From contig JADZBJ010000441.1 in the NCBI GenBank assembly GCA_020852155.1, positions 1 to 29,311 on the forward strand: DNA of 29,311 bases. The letters are read 5' to 3'. The position numbers and the translations under genes are program-made. The DNA comes from Saprospiraceae bacterium. GTDB taxonomy: Bacteria > Bacteroidota > Bacteroidia > Chitinophagales > Saprospiraceae. Of this stretch, positions 22,948 to 29,311 are shown one piece after another; positions within the stretch are counted from its first letter, which is position 1, and every line of letters begins with the position of its first letter. The notes below the pieces were generated by a model. That model did not search any database, was not told where the DNA came from, and saw only the letters and a list, made by a program, of their open reading frames with translations.

Positions 22948-23634
22948 ATGGACACAAGAACTACTTTGGCAGTATTGGACAACAGCGCACTTTTTGCTGT
23001 TTTAAGTCCTGAAGAACGCACTATGATCCAACACAATAGTGCAGTTGTTAATTATTCAAAACATCAGGTATTATACAAACCGGGCCAAACAGCAGACAAG
23101 GTGTATATCCTGACCAAGGGCATTGTGAAAGTTGCCGTCCATGCTGAGAAGAAGGACATTATCAAATATGTCGTTCGTCCGGGCAACCTTTTTGGCGAGT
23201 CATGCCTCACTGGAGATACGCAGCGTCGCGATTTTGCGTATGCTATGGATGAGCAGATCGAAGTATTTGAAATGCACGCTCCTACGGTTTTGGCGGTGAT
23301 GCGCAGCAATTTTGCTTTTGCTCAGTCTTTGCTGCACTTTTTGGGCGAAAGACTTCGCTACACCGAAACGCAACTGGAAAATGTGGTGTTGAAAGATTCA
23401 AAGAGCCGTATTCTGGAATTTTTGCATCAAATGGGCATTGAAATGGGGCGTAAAGTAGGCCTTGAAACCCTCGTAAAACACAACATGACCCACCAGGATA
23501 TTGCTGATCTGACTGGTACAAGTCGCCAAATGGTGACGGCAGTATTGAATCAACTCAAGCGCTCAAACATACTGTACTTCAATCGCAAAAAAATTCTTTT
23601 CCGCGATTTGAATGCACTGCCCATCGCTGTTTGA
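22948..23634 (+). CDS. Crp/Fnr-family transcription regulator
   Basis: A 228-residue protein with an N-terminal cyclic-nucleotide-binding-like beta-roll at about 15-130 (HQVLYKPGQTADKVYILTKG, PGNLFGESCLTGD), a long dimerisation helix, and a C-terminal winged helix at about 150-220 (MTHQDIADLTGTSRQMVTAV LNQL). The cysteine cluster of FNR is missing, so it is not an iron-sulfur oxygen sensor. The phosphate-binding segment LFGESCLTG has GES but then lacks the RA pair of CRP, so cAMP binding is not assured. Divergent from the ECF sigma gene, alone in its transcript, with its own terminator. Target regulon unknown. Confidence 0.93.
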   Translation: MDTRTTLAVLDNSALFAVLSPEERTMIQHNSAVVNYSKHQVLYKPGQTADKVYILTKGIVKVAVHAEKKDIIKYVVRPGNLFGESCLTGDTQRRDFAYAMDEQIEVFEMHAPTVLAVMRSNFAFAQSLLHFLGERLRYTETQLENVVLKDSKSRILEFLHQMGIEMGRKVGLETLVKHNMTHQDIADLTGTSRQMVTAVLNQLKRSNILYFNRKKILFRDLNALPIAV

Positions 23635-23686
23635 GTTGTTGATTTTGGCAGTTTTTTGCTTCATACGATAGAATAAGGTTTATTCG

Positions 23687-23716
23687 AGCGGCGTGCAAAG
23701 GCACGTCGCTTTTTTT
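23687..23716 (+). terminator. Intrinsic terminator of the Crp/Fnr gene
   Basis: AGCGGCGTGC (23687-23696) pairs with GCACGTCGCT (23701-23710) through one G-T pair over an AAAG loop, followed by seven T. It starts 52 bases after the stop codon. Confidence 0.85.
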
Positions 23717-23734
23717 ATGCCACGATTTAAGAGG

Positions 23735-23760
23735 TTGTTTAAAACCACTATGGGGTGACT
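23735..23760 (+). repeat. Dispersed intergenic element, core-only copy C
   Basis: GTTTAAAACCACTATGGGGT followed by GACT matches the core AAAACCACTTTGGGTTGACT at 17 of 20 positions. The long GATTTTCA-rich left part is missing; instead GAGGTTGTTT precedes it, like the ends of the 161-bp inverted repeat. It lies between the Crp terminator and the gpsA stop codon. Confidence 0.6.
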
Positions 23761-23780
23761 AAAACTTAAACCTGCCACAC

Positions 23781-24833
23781 CTACAAATAATCCACATCCA
23801 CCGCGTAGGGATAAGTCATGAGGTATTCCAGCGCTTTTTCAATTGGAAAGCCTTCGAAAACCACTGCAAACAGCATGTCCGTGATGGGTGTGTGCAGTTT
23901 GTAGTACCTTGACAGTGCATGTGCTATGCGCAAGGTTCGTACGCCCTCGGCCAGTTCAGGCATATTGGATCGAATGTACTCCGTGGTTTCGCCTTTGGCC
24001 AACCGAACACCGAAAGTATAATTTCGGCTATTGGTACTGGTAGCCGTAGCGACCAGATCGCCGATACCGGCCACTCCGATGAACGCATGGCTTTGTGCGC
24101 CAAGGGCTTTGCCGAAGTACACCATTTCTGCCAGACCTTTGGCGATAAGCAGCCCCTGCACATTTCTGCCCAGCCCCATACCTCCGAGTACGCCAGAACC
24201 CAGGGCTATGATATTTTTCAATGCCCCGGCCAGTTCTGCGCCGAGAATGTCATAAGAGCCAAAAACATGAAATTTCGAACTATTCAGGGCGTGTTGTCCG
24301 GCGTGAATCACCTCGCGAAAACGGCTGCCAATTAATGTTGCTGCCGGTTGTCCGGCCATGATTTCAGCCGCCAGGTTCGGGCCGCTCAAACAGCCGACAC
24401 GGACCACGCTGGTTTCCTCCAGAATCACTTCGCTCATGGTGCGCACATCGCTACGGCTCAGGGTCAGGTGCGGATCATCCAGGTCTTCCTCCGTGATATT
24501 TACCAGATCAAGCCCTTTTGTACCATGTATGACCATGTGGTGCGGCCTTAAATGCGGCGCTAAAGCCTGAATCATGGAGCGGAAACTATTCGACGGCACC
24601 ATCGGAAAAATCAACTGACAGCGCTGTGCCAGTTCCTGAAGGTCGCTGGTAGCCCTTACGCGATCACCCAATTGTACACCAAGGTGTTTACGAGAGGAAT
24701 TGATTTCGTCAACGAGGTCGGCCTTGCGAGTGAACAGCAATACATCCGTATTCATCGCCAGCAGATTAGCGATGGATGTTCCGAAGCTGCCCGCTCCGAG
24801 CACGCCCGTCATTGATGTCTCACCGACAGCCAT
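23781..24833 (-). CDS. gpsA: Glycerol-3-phosphate dehydrogenase [NAD(P)+] GpsA
   Basis: A 350-residue cytoplasmic enzyme that reduces dihydroxyacetone phosphate to sn-glycerol-3-phosphate, the backbone of phospholipids. The Rossmann motif is GVLGAGSFGTSIANLLA near the N-terminus. LIFPMVPSNSFRSMIQAL, HGTKGLD, VRVGCLSGPNLAAEIMAGQP, then AGALKNIIALGSGVLGGMGLG and FIGVAGIGDLVATATSTNSRNYTFG follow; the last two hold the catalytic Lys and the substrate loop. An inner start, MTGVLGAG at residue 8, is possible; the first ATG is kept because it leaves only one base between fabG and gpsA, as expected in an operon. Together with fabG it makes a small lipid-synthesis unit. Confidence 0.95.
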   Translation of the reverse strand: MAVGETSMTGVLGAGSFGTSIANLLAMNTDVLLFTRKADLVDEINSSRKHLGVQLGDRVRATSDLQELAQRCQLIFPMVPSNSFRSMIQALAPHLRPHHMVIHGTKGLDLVNITEEDLDDPHLTLSRSDVRTMSEVILEETSVVRVGCLSGPNLAAEIMAGQPAATLIGSRFREVIHAGQHALNSSKFHVFGSYDILGAELAGALKNIIALGSGVLGGMGLGRNVQGLLIAKGLAEMVYFGKALGAQSHAFIGVAGIGDLVATATSTNSRNYTFGVRLAKGETTEYIRSNMPELAEGVRTLRIAHALSRYYKLHTPITDMLFAVVFEGFPIEKALEYLMTYPYAVDVDYL

Positions 24834-24834
24834 A

Positions 24835-25575
24835 TTAACAGTTTAATGCGCCGCAGACCGAAATGACCTGGCCGCTGATGTAAGCCCCCATGTCGGAAGC
24901 CAGGAAAACGCATGTGTTGGCCACGTCATCGCCGCTGCCAAAGCGCTTGAGCGGAATGCTGGCCAAGTAGGCTTCGCGGGTTTTGTCATCCAGCGCATCT
25001 GTCATTTCAGTGGCAATAAACCCTGGCGCAATGGCATTGCAGCGAATTCCACGCGAGCCGTACTCCTTGGCAATAGATTTTGAAAAACCGATAATACCAG
25101 CCTTGGAAGCGGCATAATTGGCTTGTCCCTGCTGCCCGAATACCCCCACGACAGAACTCATATTAATGATGCTGCCGCCTGTGCGAATCATAGGCTTGAG
25201 CGCATGCTTAGTCAGGTTGAAAACCGACTTGAGGTTGGTCTGAATGACTTCATCCCACTGCTGCTCAGTCATGCGCAGCATGAGGGTGTCGCGTGTAATG
25301 CCCGCATTGTTGATCAAAATATCCAGACGACCGAAGTCTTTGATGACGTCTGCTATCAATGTTTCGGCTTGGGCATAATTGCCTGCATCGCTTTTGTAGG
25401 CGCGGGCCATATCACCCAACTCCTCGGCCAGTGCATTGGCACGAGCCGCCGAGCCTTCAGAAACATAGGTAAAAGCGACTTTTGCGCCTTGAGCCACAAA
25501 GCACCGTACGAGCGATTCGCCAATACCGCGCGAGCCGCCTGTGATGAGGGCAATTTTTCCTGCTAATAATTGCAT
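24835..25575 (-). CDS. fabG: 3-oxoacyl-ACP reductase FabG
   Basis: A 246-residue short-chain dehydrogenase/reductase that reduces 3-oxoacyl-ACP with NADPH in fatty acid elongation. Motifs: TGGSRGIG (12-19), INNAG (88-92), Asn114, Ser141, Tyr154 and Lys158 (NMSSVVGVFGQQGQANYAASK), and IAPGFIATEM. Numbering runs parallel to E. coli FabG with a constant offset, and length is the same, so FabG is more likely than a different SDR such as acetoacetyl-CoA reductase, though that cannot be excluded next to a thiolase. It is one base upstream of gpsA and separated from the thiolase by a 176-bp repeat-bearing spacer. Confidence 0.92.
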   Translation of the reverse strand: MQLLAGKIALITGGSRGIGESLVRCFVAQGAKVAFTYVSEGSAARANALAEELGDMARAYKSDAGNYAQAETLIADVIKDFGRLDILINNAGITRDTLMLRMTEQQWDEVIQTNLKSVFNLTKHALKPMIRTGGSIINMSSVVGVFGQQGQANYAASKAGIIGFSKSIAKEYGSRGIRCNAIAPGFIATEMTDALDDKTREAYLASIPLKRFGSGDDVANTCVFLASDMGAYISGQVISVCGALNC

Positions 25576-25608
25576 GTGTTATTATGGATTCGATTGTTTT
25601 GATTTATT

Positions 25609-25750
25609 CACTACGAAGATGCACTAAGGAAATCCGCATAATCCGTGAACATCCGCGTCATTCGCGTTTTCACCACTAAGGCACTAAGATTCACGAAGAG
25701 GCACTAAGAAAATCCGCGCAATCCGCAAACATCCGTGTCATCCGCGTTTC
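25609..25750. repeat. Duplicated CACTAAG/ATCCGCG-type intergenic repeat
   Basis: Unit 1 (25609-25671) and unit 2 (25692-25750) share CACGAAGATGCACTAAGGAA-type and ATCCGCATAATCCGTGAACA-type sequence, ending in CGCGTTTTC. The linker, ACCACTAAGGCACTAAGATT, adds further copies of the CACTAAG word. Internally the second half is itself a run of ATCCGnG words about 10-12 bases apart. It ends two bases before the thiolase stop codon. No coding capacity. Confidence 0.8.
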
Positions 25751-25751
25751 A

Positions 25752-26927
25752 TTAATTCAGTCTTTCATAAATACCGGCGATTCCCTGGCCGCCGCCGACG
25801 CAGGCTGTAACCATGCCGTAGCGTTGATTGCGGCTGCGCATTTCATTGAGCAACTGAACGCTCAATTTAGCGCCGGTGCAACCCAGCGGGTGACCCAAAG
25901 CTACCGCGCCGCCATTGACGTTAACAATGTCAGGGTTGAGGCCAGCCTCTTGAATAACGGCGAGTGCCTGTGCGGCAAATGCCTCGTTCAGTTCGACTTG
26001 CTCAACCTGATTCAGGGTCATTCCTGCTTGTTTCAGGGCTTTCGGGATGGCCGCACAAGGGCCAATACCCATATAGAGCGGTTCAACACCAGCCACAGCA
26101 CAGGATGCGAGGCGGGCGATGGGCGTCAGACCCAGTTCTTTGACCATACGCTCGGACATCACGAGCACAAAAGCAGCGCCATCAGAAGTTTGTGATGAAT
26201 TGCCTGCTGTCACGACGCCGCCATTGGCAAACGCAGGGCGCAGTTTGGACAGCCCTTCGAGGGTTGTTTCGCGGCGTACGCCTTCGTCAATGGTCACGAC
26301 TTGCTCGCGTTCTTTGCGCTTGTCGTTTTCGACCCAGACTTCTTTGACTTTGACGGGCACAATTTGTCCTTCAAATTTCCCGCCGTCAATGGCTGCGGCT
26401 GCTTTTTGGTGGCTGCGCACTGAAAATTCATCGGCGGCTTCACGGCTGATGTTCCATTTTTTGGCGACGGCTTCAGCCGTCAGGCCCATGCCCACCAGAT
26501 AATCCGGTGTGTTAGCCGCGATGTTGTAGTTCGGCGCCAGTTTGTAGCCCGTCATGGGGATGAGCGACATGCTTTCTGCACCGCCGGCAATGTAGCATTC
26601 GCCCATGCCTGCGCGAATTTTGGCGACAGCAATACTGATCGTTTCCAATCCGGATGCGCAGTATCGGTTGACGGTCATGCCTGGCACGTCTTTGCCGAGC
26701 GCGCGTACTGCGATCAGGCGGCCGATTTGCAGGCCTTGTTCGCCTTCCGGGTTGGCGCATCCGACGATCAAGTCGTCAACGCGTTTGGCATCGAGGGCTG
26801 GCACCTGAGCCATCAGGTGATTGATGACGTCAATGGCCAGATCATCCGGGCGATAACCTTTGAAACTGCCTTTGCCGGCTTTGCCGACTGCCGAGCGGAA
26901 TCCGCTTACGATATATGCTTCTTGCAT
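25752..26927 (-). CDS. Acetyl-CoA C-acyltransferase (thiolase)
   Basis: A 391-residue thiolase. Catalytic residues are Cys90 in NRYCASGLETI, His346 in GHPLGCTGAK and Cys376 in TACVGGGQG. It cleaves 3-oxoacyl-CoA with CoA to acetyl-CoA and a shortened acyl-CoA in beta-oxidation, or condenses acetyl-CoA units. The segment ARASVP-like DGGKFEGQIVPVKVKEV and length fit the FadA/AcaA group; by eye I cannot separate 3-ketoacyl-CoA thiolase from acetoacetyl-CoA thiolase. The usual partner, a FadB-type hydratase/dehydrogenase, is not in the window. It precedes fabG and gpsA on the same strand. Confidence 0.93.
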   Translation of the reverse strand: MQEAYIVSGFRSAVGKAGKGSFKGYRPDDLAIDVINHLMAQVPALDAKRVDDLIVGCANPEGEQGLQIGRLIAVRALGKDVPGMTVNRYCASGLETISIAVAKIRAGMGECYIAGGAESMSLIPMTGYKLAPNYNIAANTPDYLVGMGLTAEAVAKKWNISREAADEFSVRSHQKAAAAIDGGKFEGQIVPVKVKEVWVENDKRKEREQVVTIDEGVRRETTLEGLSKLRPAFANGGVVTAGNSSQTSDGAAFVLVMSERMVKELGLTPIARLASCAVAGVEPLYMGIGPCAAIPKALKQAGMTLNQVEQVELNEAFAAQALAVIQEAGLNPDIVNVNGGAVALGHPLGCTGAKLSVQLLNEMRSRNQRYGMVTACVGGGQGIAGIYERLN

Positions 26928-26960
26928 GGCTTGGAATGAATTTTCGATGAAAAGTCAGGT

Positions 26961-26984
26961 TTTAAAAACCTCTTTTGGCTGACA
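26961..26984 (+). repeat. Degenerate core of the dispersed element
   Basis: AAAACCTCTTTTGGCTGAC agrees with AAAACCACTTTGGGTTGAC at 16 of 19 positions. It is placed immediately before copy D and also overlaps the perfect 15-base inverted repeat AGGTTTTAAAAACCT (26958-26972), upstream of the thiolase ATG. Confidence 0.45.
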
Positions 26985-26991
26985 ATGTTTA

Positions 26992-27076
26992 ACCAGGATT
27001 CAAGTGATTTTGAAGATTTTCAGGATTGATTACTTGATTTTCAAGATTTACAAACGTTGTTCGTTCAAAACCACTG
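26992..27076 (+). repeat. Dispersed intergenic element, copy D
   Basis: ACCAGGATTCAAGTGATTTT, GAAGATTTTCAGGATTGATT, ACTTGATTTTCAAGATTTAC, then CGTTCAAAACCACT, after which the core stops and the sequence diverges (GTATAAATATAC). It aligns with minus-strand copy B over its full length. It lies between the divergent thiolase and reductase genes. Confidence 0.7.
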
Positions 27077-27137
27077 TATAAATATACATCATTTGCGGCA
27101 GCAAAACAAAGCCAAAAACTGCTGCTATCCAAATTTA

Positions 27138-27869
27138 ATGATTATGCCAGTCAATTGGTACGAAGGTCGAATTAGTAAAATAGACGAAACTGCGCCGCAT
27201 GTGCGCCGTTTTTGGGTGGAAATTCCGGAGTTGGAACATTTTAATTTTCAGGCAGGGCAATTTGTCACGCTGGATTTGCCGATAGGCGACAAACGCCTTC
27301 AGCGCTGGCGCAGTTACTCTATCGCTTCAGCGCCTGACGGCAGTAACCAGTTCGAATTGTGTATCGTTCGGGCGAGCGAAGGTCAGGGCACACGCTATAT
27401 TTTTGATGAAATGACCGTCGGTTCGACCATGCGTTTCAAGGGGCCTGACGGGGCCTTTGTTTTACCCGAACAACCGGAAAAAGACCTCGTATTTATCTGC
27501 ACCGGCACGGGTATCGCTCCATTCCGAAGCATGATACTGGATTTGAAGAACACAGGCCGTCTGACCCGGAAAACGCATCTGATTTTTGGTTGCCGCACGG
27601 AGGCCGATATTCTGTACAGGGACGAATTCGAGGCGCTGGCCCGTGAAATTCCCGGATTTCAGTATGATGTTGCCCTTTCGAGGCAGGAAAACTGGCCGGG
27701 GCATCGTGGGCATGTCCATGAAATTTATCTGCAACAATATGCTGACAAACGAGCCGATGTGTCTTTCTATCTTTGCGGCTGGAGCAGCATGATTGATGAG
27801 GCCGTGGCCAACCTGTTGGTGACATTGGGTTATGATCGGTCGCAGATACATTATGAATTGTACGGTTAA
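27138..27869 (+). CDS. FAD/NAD(P)-binding oxidoreductase of the ferredoxin-NADP reductase family
   Basis: A protein of 243 residues from the ATG at 27138 (27144 is equally possible); the 27 residues before it in the longer reading (HCINIHHLRQQNKAKNCC) do not fit the family and run through the repeat. The FAD domain carries WRSYSIASAP (RxYS motif) and GTRYIFDEMTVGSTMRFKGP; the NAD(P) domain carries FICTGTGIAPFRSMILDL, LIFGCRTEADILYRDEF and FYLCGWSSMIDEAV. It lacks an iron-sulfur or globin extension, so it is a stand-alone flavin reductase that probably passes electrons between NAD(P)H and ferredoxin or an oxygenase. The partner is not visible. Next gene starts 31 bases downstream. Confidence 0.88.
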   Translation: MIMPVNWYEGRISKIDETAPHVRRFWVEIPELEHFNFQAGQFVTLDLPIGDKRLQRWRSYSIASAPDGSNQFELCIVRASEGQGTRYIFDEMTVGSTMRFKGPDGAFVLPEQPEKDLVFICTGTGIAPFRSMILDLKNTGRLTRKTHLIFGCRTEADILYRDEFEALAREIPGFQYDVALSRQENWPGHRGHVHEIYLQQYADKRADVSFYLCGWSSMIDEAVANLLVTLGYDRSQIHYELYG

Positions 27870-27900
27870 GTACTTTTCAATCATGTAGCACCACCGTAGC

Positions 27901-28374
27901 GTGCCAAACGAATTTGAATTTTCAGAAGACAGTCATTGGGCTACTTTCGATGATGAAATGCCCGACACCTCACGGAGCGAAGCAATAGAAGCGCCCGAAG
28001 GCCCGCATGTGCCTATGCGCGAGTCATTCCCGCCAGCAGGAAGCGAATACATGGGCGGCGCCAGCGATGGCTGGGAGTATCGGACGGTTTTTGGCGGCTC
28101 GCGTCTGGCGGCGACGTACGATATGCTTCGAAATTTTTTAAAGGAAGAAGGCTATGGCGATATTCCATTGCCCGCCAACGCCGATGAATTGAAACGCTTT
28201 CGTCGGCCCAGACAAGCGCAATTGCAATTATTCCTCGAACAAGGTTACGTTCACAATCCGATAAAAATTCTTTTTCCGGCTGATCGCCGGCAACGGAACA
28301 ACCTGATTCTGTGTATTTATAATGAAAAAATGCCGGGCCATCTGCTGCGTTTTCACGGATTAGAACCTTTGTGA
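27901..28374 (+). CDS. Protein of unknown function (157 residues)
   Basis: I do not recognise a family. The start is GTG at 27901: the only ATG just upstream in frame (27883) is followed at once by TAG, and the next internal ATG (27958) would drop 19 residues. The N-terminal third is acidic and disordered-looking (SEDSHWATFDDEMPDTSRSE AIEAPEGP). From about residue 55 (DGWEYRTVFGGSRLAATYDM LRNFLKEEGYGDIPLP) it appears folded, ending with RRNNLILCIYNEKMPGHLLRF-like beta strands; no signal peptide or membrane segment. Codon use resembles its neighbours. It sits 31 bases after the reductase gene, so it may be cotranscribed with it, and 138 bases before porX. Confidence 0.7.
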   Translation: MPNEFEFSEDSHWATFDDEMPDTSRSEAIEAPEGPHVPMRESFPPAGSEYMGGASDGWEYRTVFGGSRLAATYDMLRNFLKEEGYGDIPLPANADELKRFRRPRQAQLQLFLEQGYVHNPIKILFPADRRQRNNLILCIYNEKMPGHLLRFHGLEPL

Positions 28375-28512
28375 AGAACATTAGACTTGTGCCAGATTTT
28401 CCATCCTGAAAAATACGTCGGGAGCAAATGCGTTTGATAGGCACTCTCCGAAAATATTAACATTTATTCGGGAATTTTCCCCTTTTCACTTCGACATCTT
28501 TACACCAACGAT

Positions 28513-29311
28513 ATGGCCAAAATACTCTGGGCTGACGACGAGATTGATTTGCTCAAGCCCCACATCATGTTTTTGCAATCCAAAGGCCACGAGGTGGTCA
28601 CGGCCTCCAATGGCCCTGATGCTTTTGAACTTTATCAGGAGCAGGCAGCCGACATTGATCTGGTTTTTCTGGACGAAAGCAGGCCCGGCCTGACAGGACT
28701 GGAAGTCCTGCCGCGCATCAAGGAAATCAACGCCTCCGTCCCGGTGGTGATGATTACCAAAAACGAAGCGGAACACGTCATGGAAGAGGCCATTGGTTCG
28801 CAAATTTCGGACTACCTCATCAAACCCGTCAACCCCAACCAGATGCTCCTGACCCTGAAAAGGCTTATGGACAACAAGCGCTTAGTGAGCGAAAAAACGG
28901 CTTCGGATTATCAGCAGGAGTTTCGTCAGATTTTCATGCAAATCACGGGCGGATTGAGCCATCAGGAATGGGTGGAAGCCTACAAAAAAATTGTCAACTG
29001 GGAGTTGAAAGTGGACGCCAACCAGGCATCCGGCGTGACCGACATCCTGGCCCAGCAGAAAGAGCAGGCCAATACCGAATTTTCAAAATTTGTCGGTAAA
29101 AACTATTTCGACTGGGTGGACAAAAACAAGGAAATTGGCCCTGTAATGTCGCATTCCATGATGCGCAAGCACATATTTCCACATATCGGTCAGGGCACAC
29201 CCACCATTGTTGTTCTGCTCGACAACCTGCGTTTCGACCAGTGGAAAACCATCGAACCGATCATCAACGAGCAATTCAAAACCGAAAACGAAGGTTATTT
29301 TTTCAGCATCC
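28513..29311 (+). CDS. porX: PorX-type response regulator with PglZ domain (5' part, runs off window)
   Basis: The gene opens at ATG 28513 and is open to the window end (266 codons, 3' end missing). Residues 1-120 are a receiver domain: acidic pair in WADDE (7-10), phosphorylation site Asp54 in VFLDESRPG, and the conserved Lys in YLIKPVNP. Then comes a helical linker (EFRQIFMQITGGLSHQEWVE, AYKKIVNWELKVD) and the start of the PglZ phosphatase-like domain (TIVVLLDNLRFDQWKTIEPI). This is the architecture of PorX, which with the PorY kinase controls type IX secretion genes in Porphyromonas and relatives and whose PglZ domain is reported to hydrolyse oligonucleotides. The acceptor Asp at exactly 54 agrees with PorX. 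The window also encodes a T9SS cargo, so a working T9SS is likely. Confidence 0.92.
   Translation, partial: MAKILWADDEIDLLKPHIMFLQSKGHEVVTASNGPDAFELYQEQAADIDLVFLDESRPGLTGLEVLPRIKEINASVPVVMITKNEAEHVMEEAIGSQISDYLIKPVNPNQMLLTLKRLMDNKRLVSEKTASDYQQEFRQIFMQITGGLSHQEWVEAYKKIVNWELKVDANQASGVTDILAQQKEQANTEFSKFVGKNYFDWVDKNKEIGPVMSHSMMRKHIFPHIGQGTPTIVVLLDNLRFDQWKTIEPIINEQFKTENEGYFFSI

Noticed and set aside
27057..27137. 27-residue extension of the flavin reductase
   Set aside because: It is encoded by the end of dispersed-element copy D and its downstream sequence, with no match to the reductase family.

Overview
The window reads as a chromosomal segment of a Bacteroidota bacterium, most likely from the Saprospiria or a close relative. 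The evidence is a giant secreted protein with a type IX secretion (T9SS) C-terminal sorting domain, a PorX-type receiver/PglZ regulator, a DUF4199-like membrane protein, an ECF sigma/FecR pair, promoter matches of the Bacteroidota type (TAnnTTTG, sometimes with an upstream TTG), and weak or absent Shine-Dalgarno sequences. Class-level placement is inference. No tRNA, rRNA, CRISPR array, prophage or transposase gene was found.

Layout. 1-162: tandem array of a 45-bp palindrome-bearing unit plus a perfect hairpin. 281-1375 (-): membrane-fusion efflux adaptor. 1630-6642 (+): 1670-residue multidomain T9SS cargo. 6741-9174 (-): mreB-mreC-mreD, separated from the cargo gene by a strong hairpin terminator. 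9381-11701 (-): biotin carrier protein, thioredoxin-fold lipoprotein, MerR regulator with a B12-domain-like C-terminus. 12061-12267 (+): small ORF with its own promoter match and terminator, resembling a GG-leader peptide. 12620-16492 (-): nadB, DUF4199-like protein, and a membrane TPR protein whose N-terminus resembles an effector-associated domain. 16643-20853 (-): panC, a DPP4-type S9 peptidase and a proline racemase/4-hydroxyproline epimerase. 21006-22696 (-): FecR anti-sigma and ECF sigma. 22948-23634 (+): Crp/Fnr regulator. 23781-26927 (-): gpsA, fabG and thiolase. 27138-29311 (+): FAD/NAD(P)H reductase, an unrecognised protein, and the 5' part of porX running off the window.

How it fits together. 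Much of the window is housekeeping: cell shape (MreBCD), NAD and pantothenate biosynthesis (NadB, PanC), lipid metabolism (FabG, GpsA, thiolase, biotin carrier). The secretion theme is shared by the giant cargo and PorX, which in studied species controls T9SS genes. The DPP4-type peptidase and the proline/hydroxyproline epimerase are neighbours and would fit use of proline-rich peptides.

The least ordinary content is between genes. Intergenic spaces hold several unrelated repeat families: the REP-like array, a roughly 55-97 bp element ending in AAAACCACTTTGGGTTGACT present in full or partial form at five places, a 161-bp long inverted repeat, a GTGGTTAGTG inverted repeat and a duplicated ATCCGCG-type unit. 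A 14-base leader sequence is also identical upstream of two adjacent genes and nearly so upstream of a third. No single new system is obvious; the best leads are the EAD-like TPR membrane protein, the GG-leader-like small ORF and the dispersed intergenic element.
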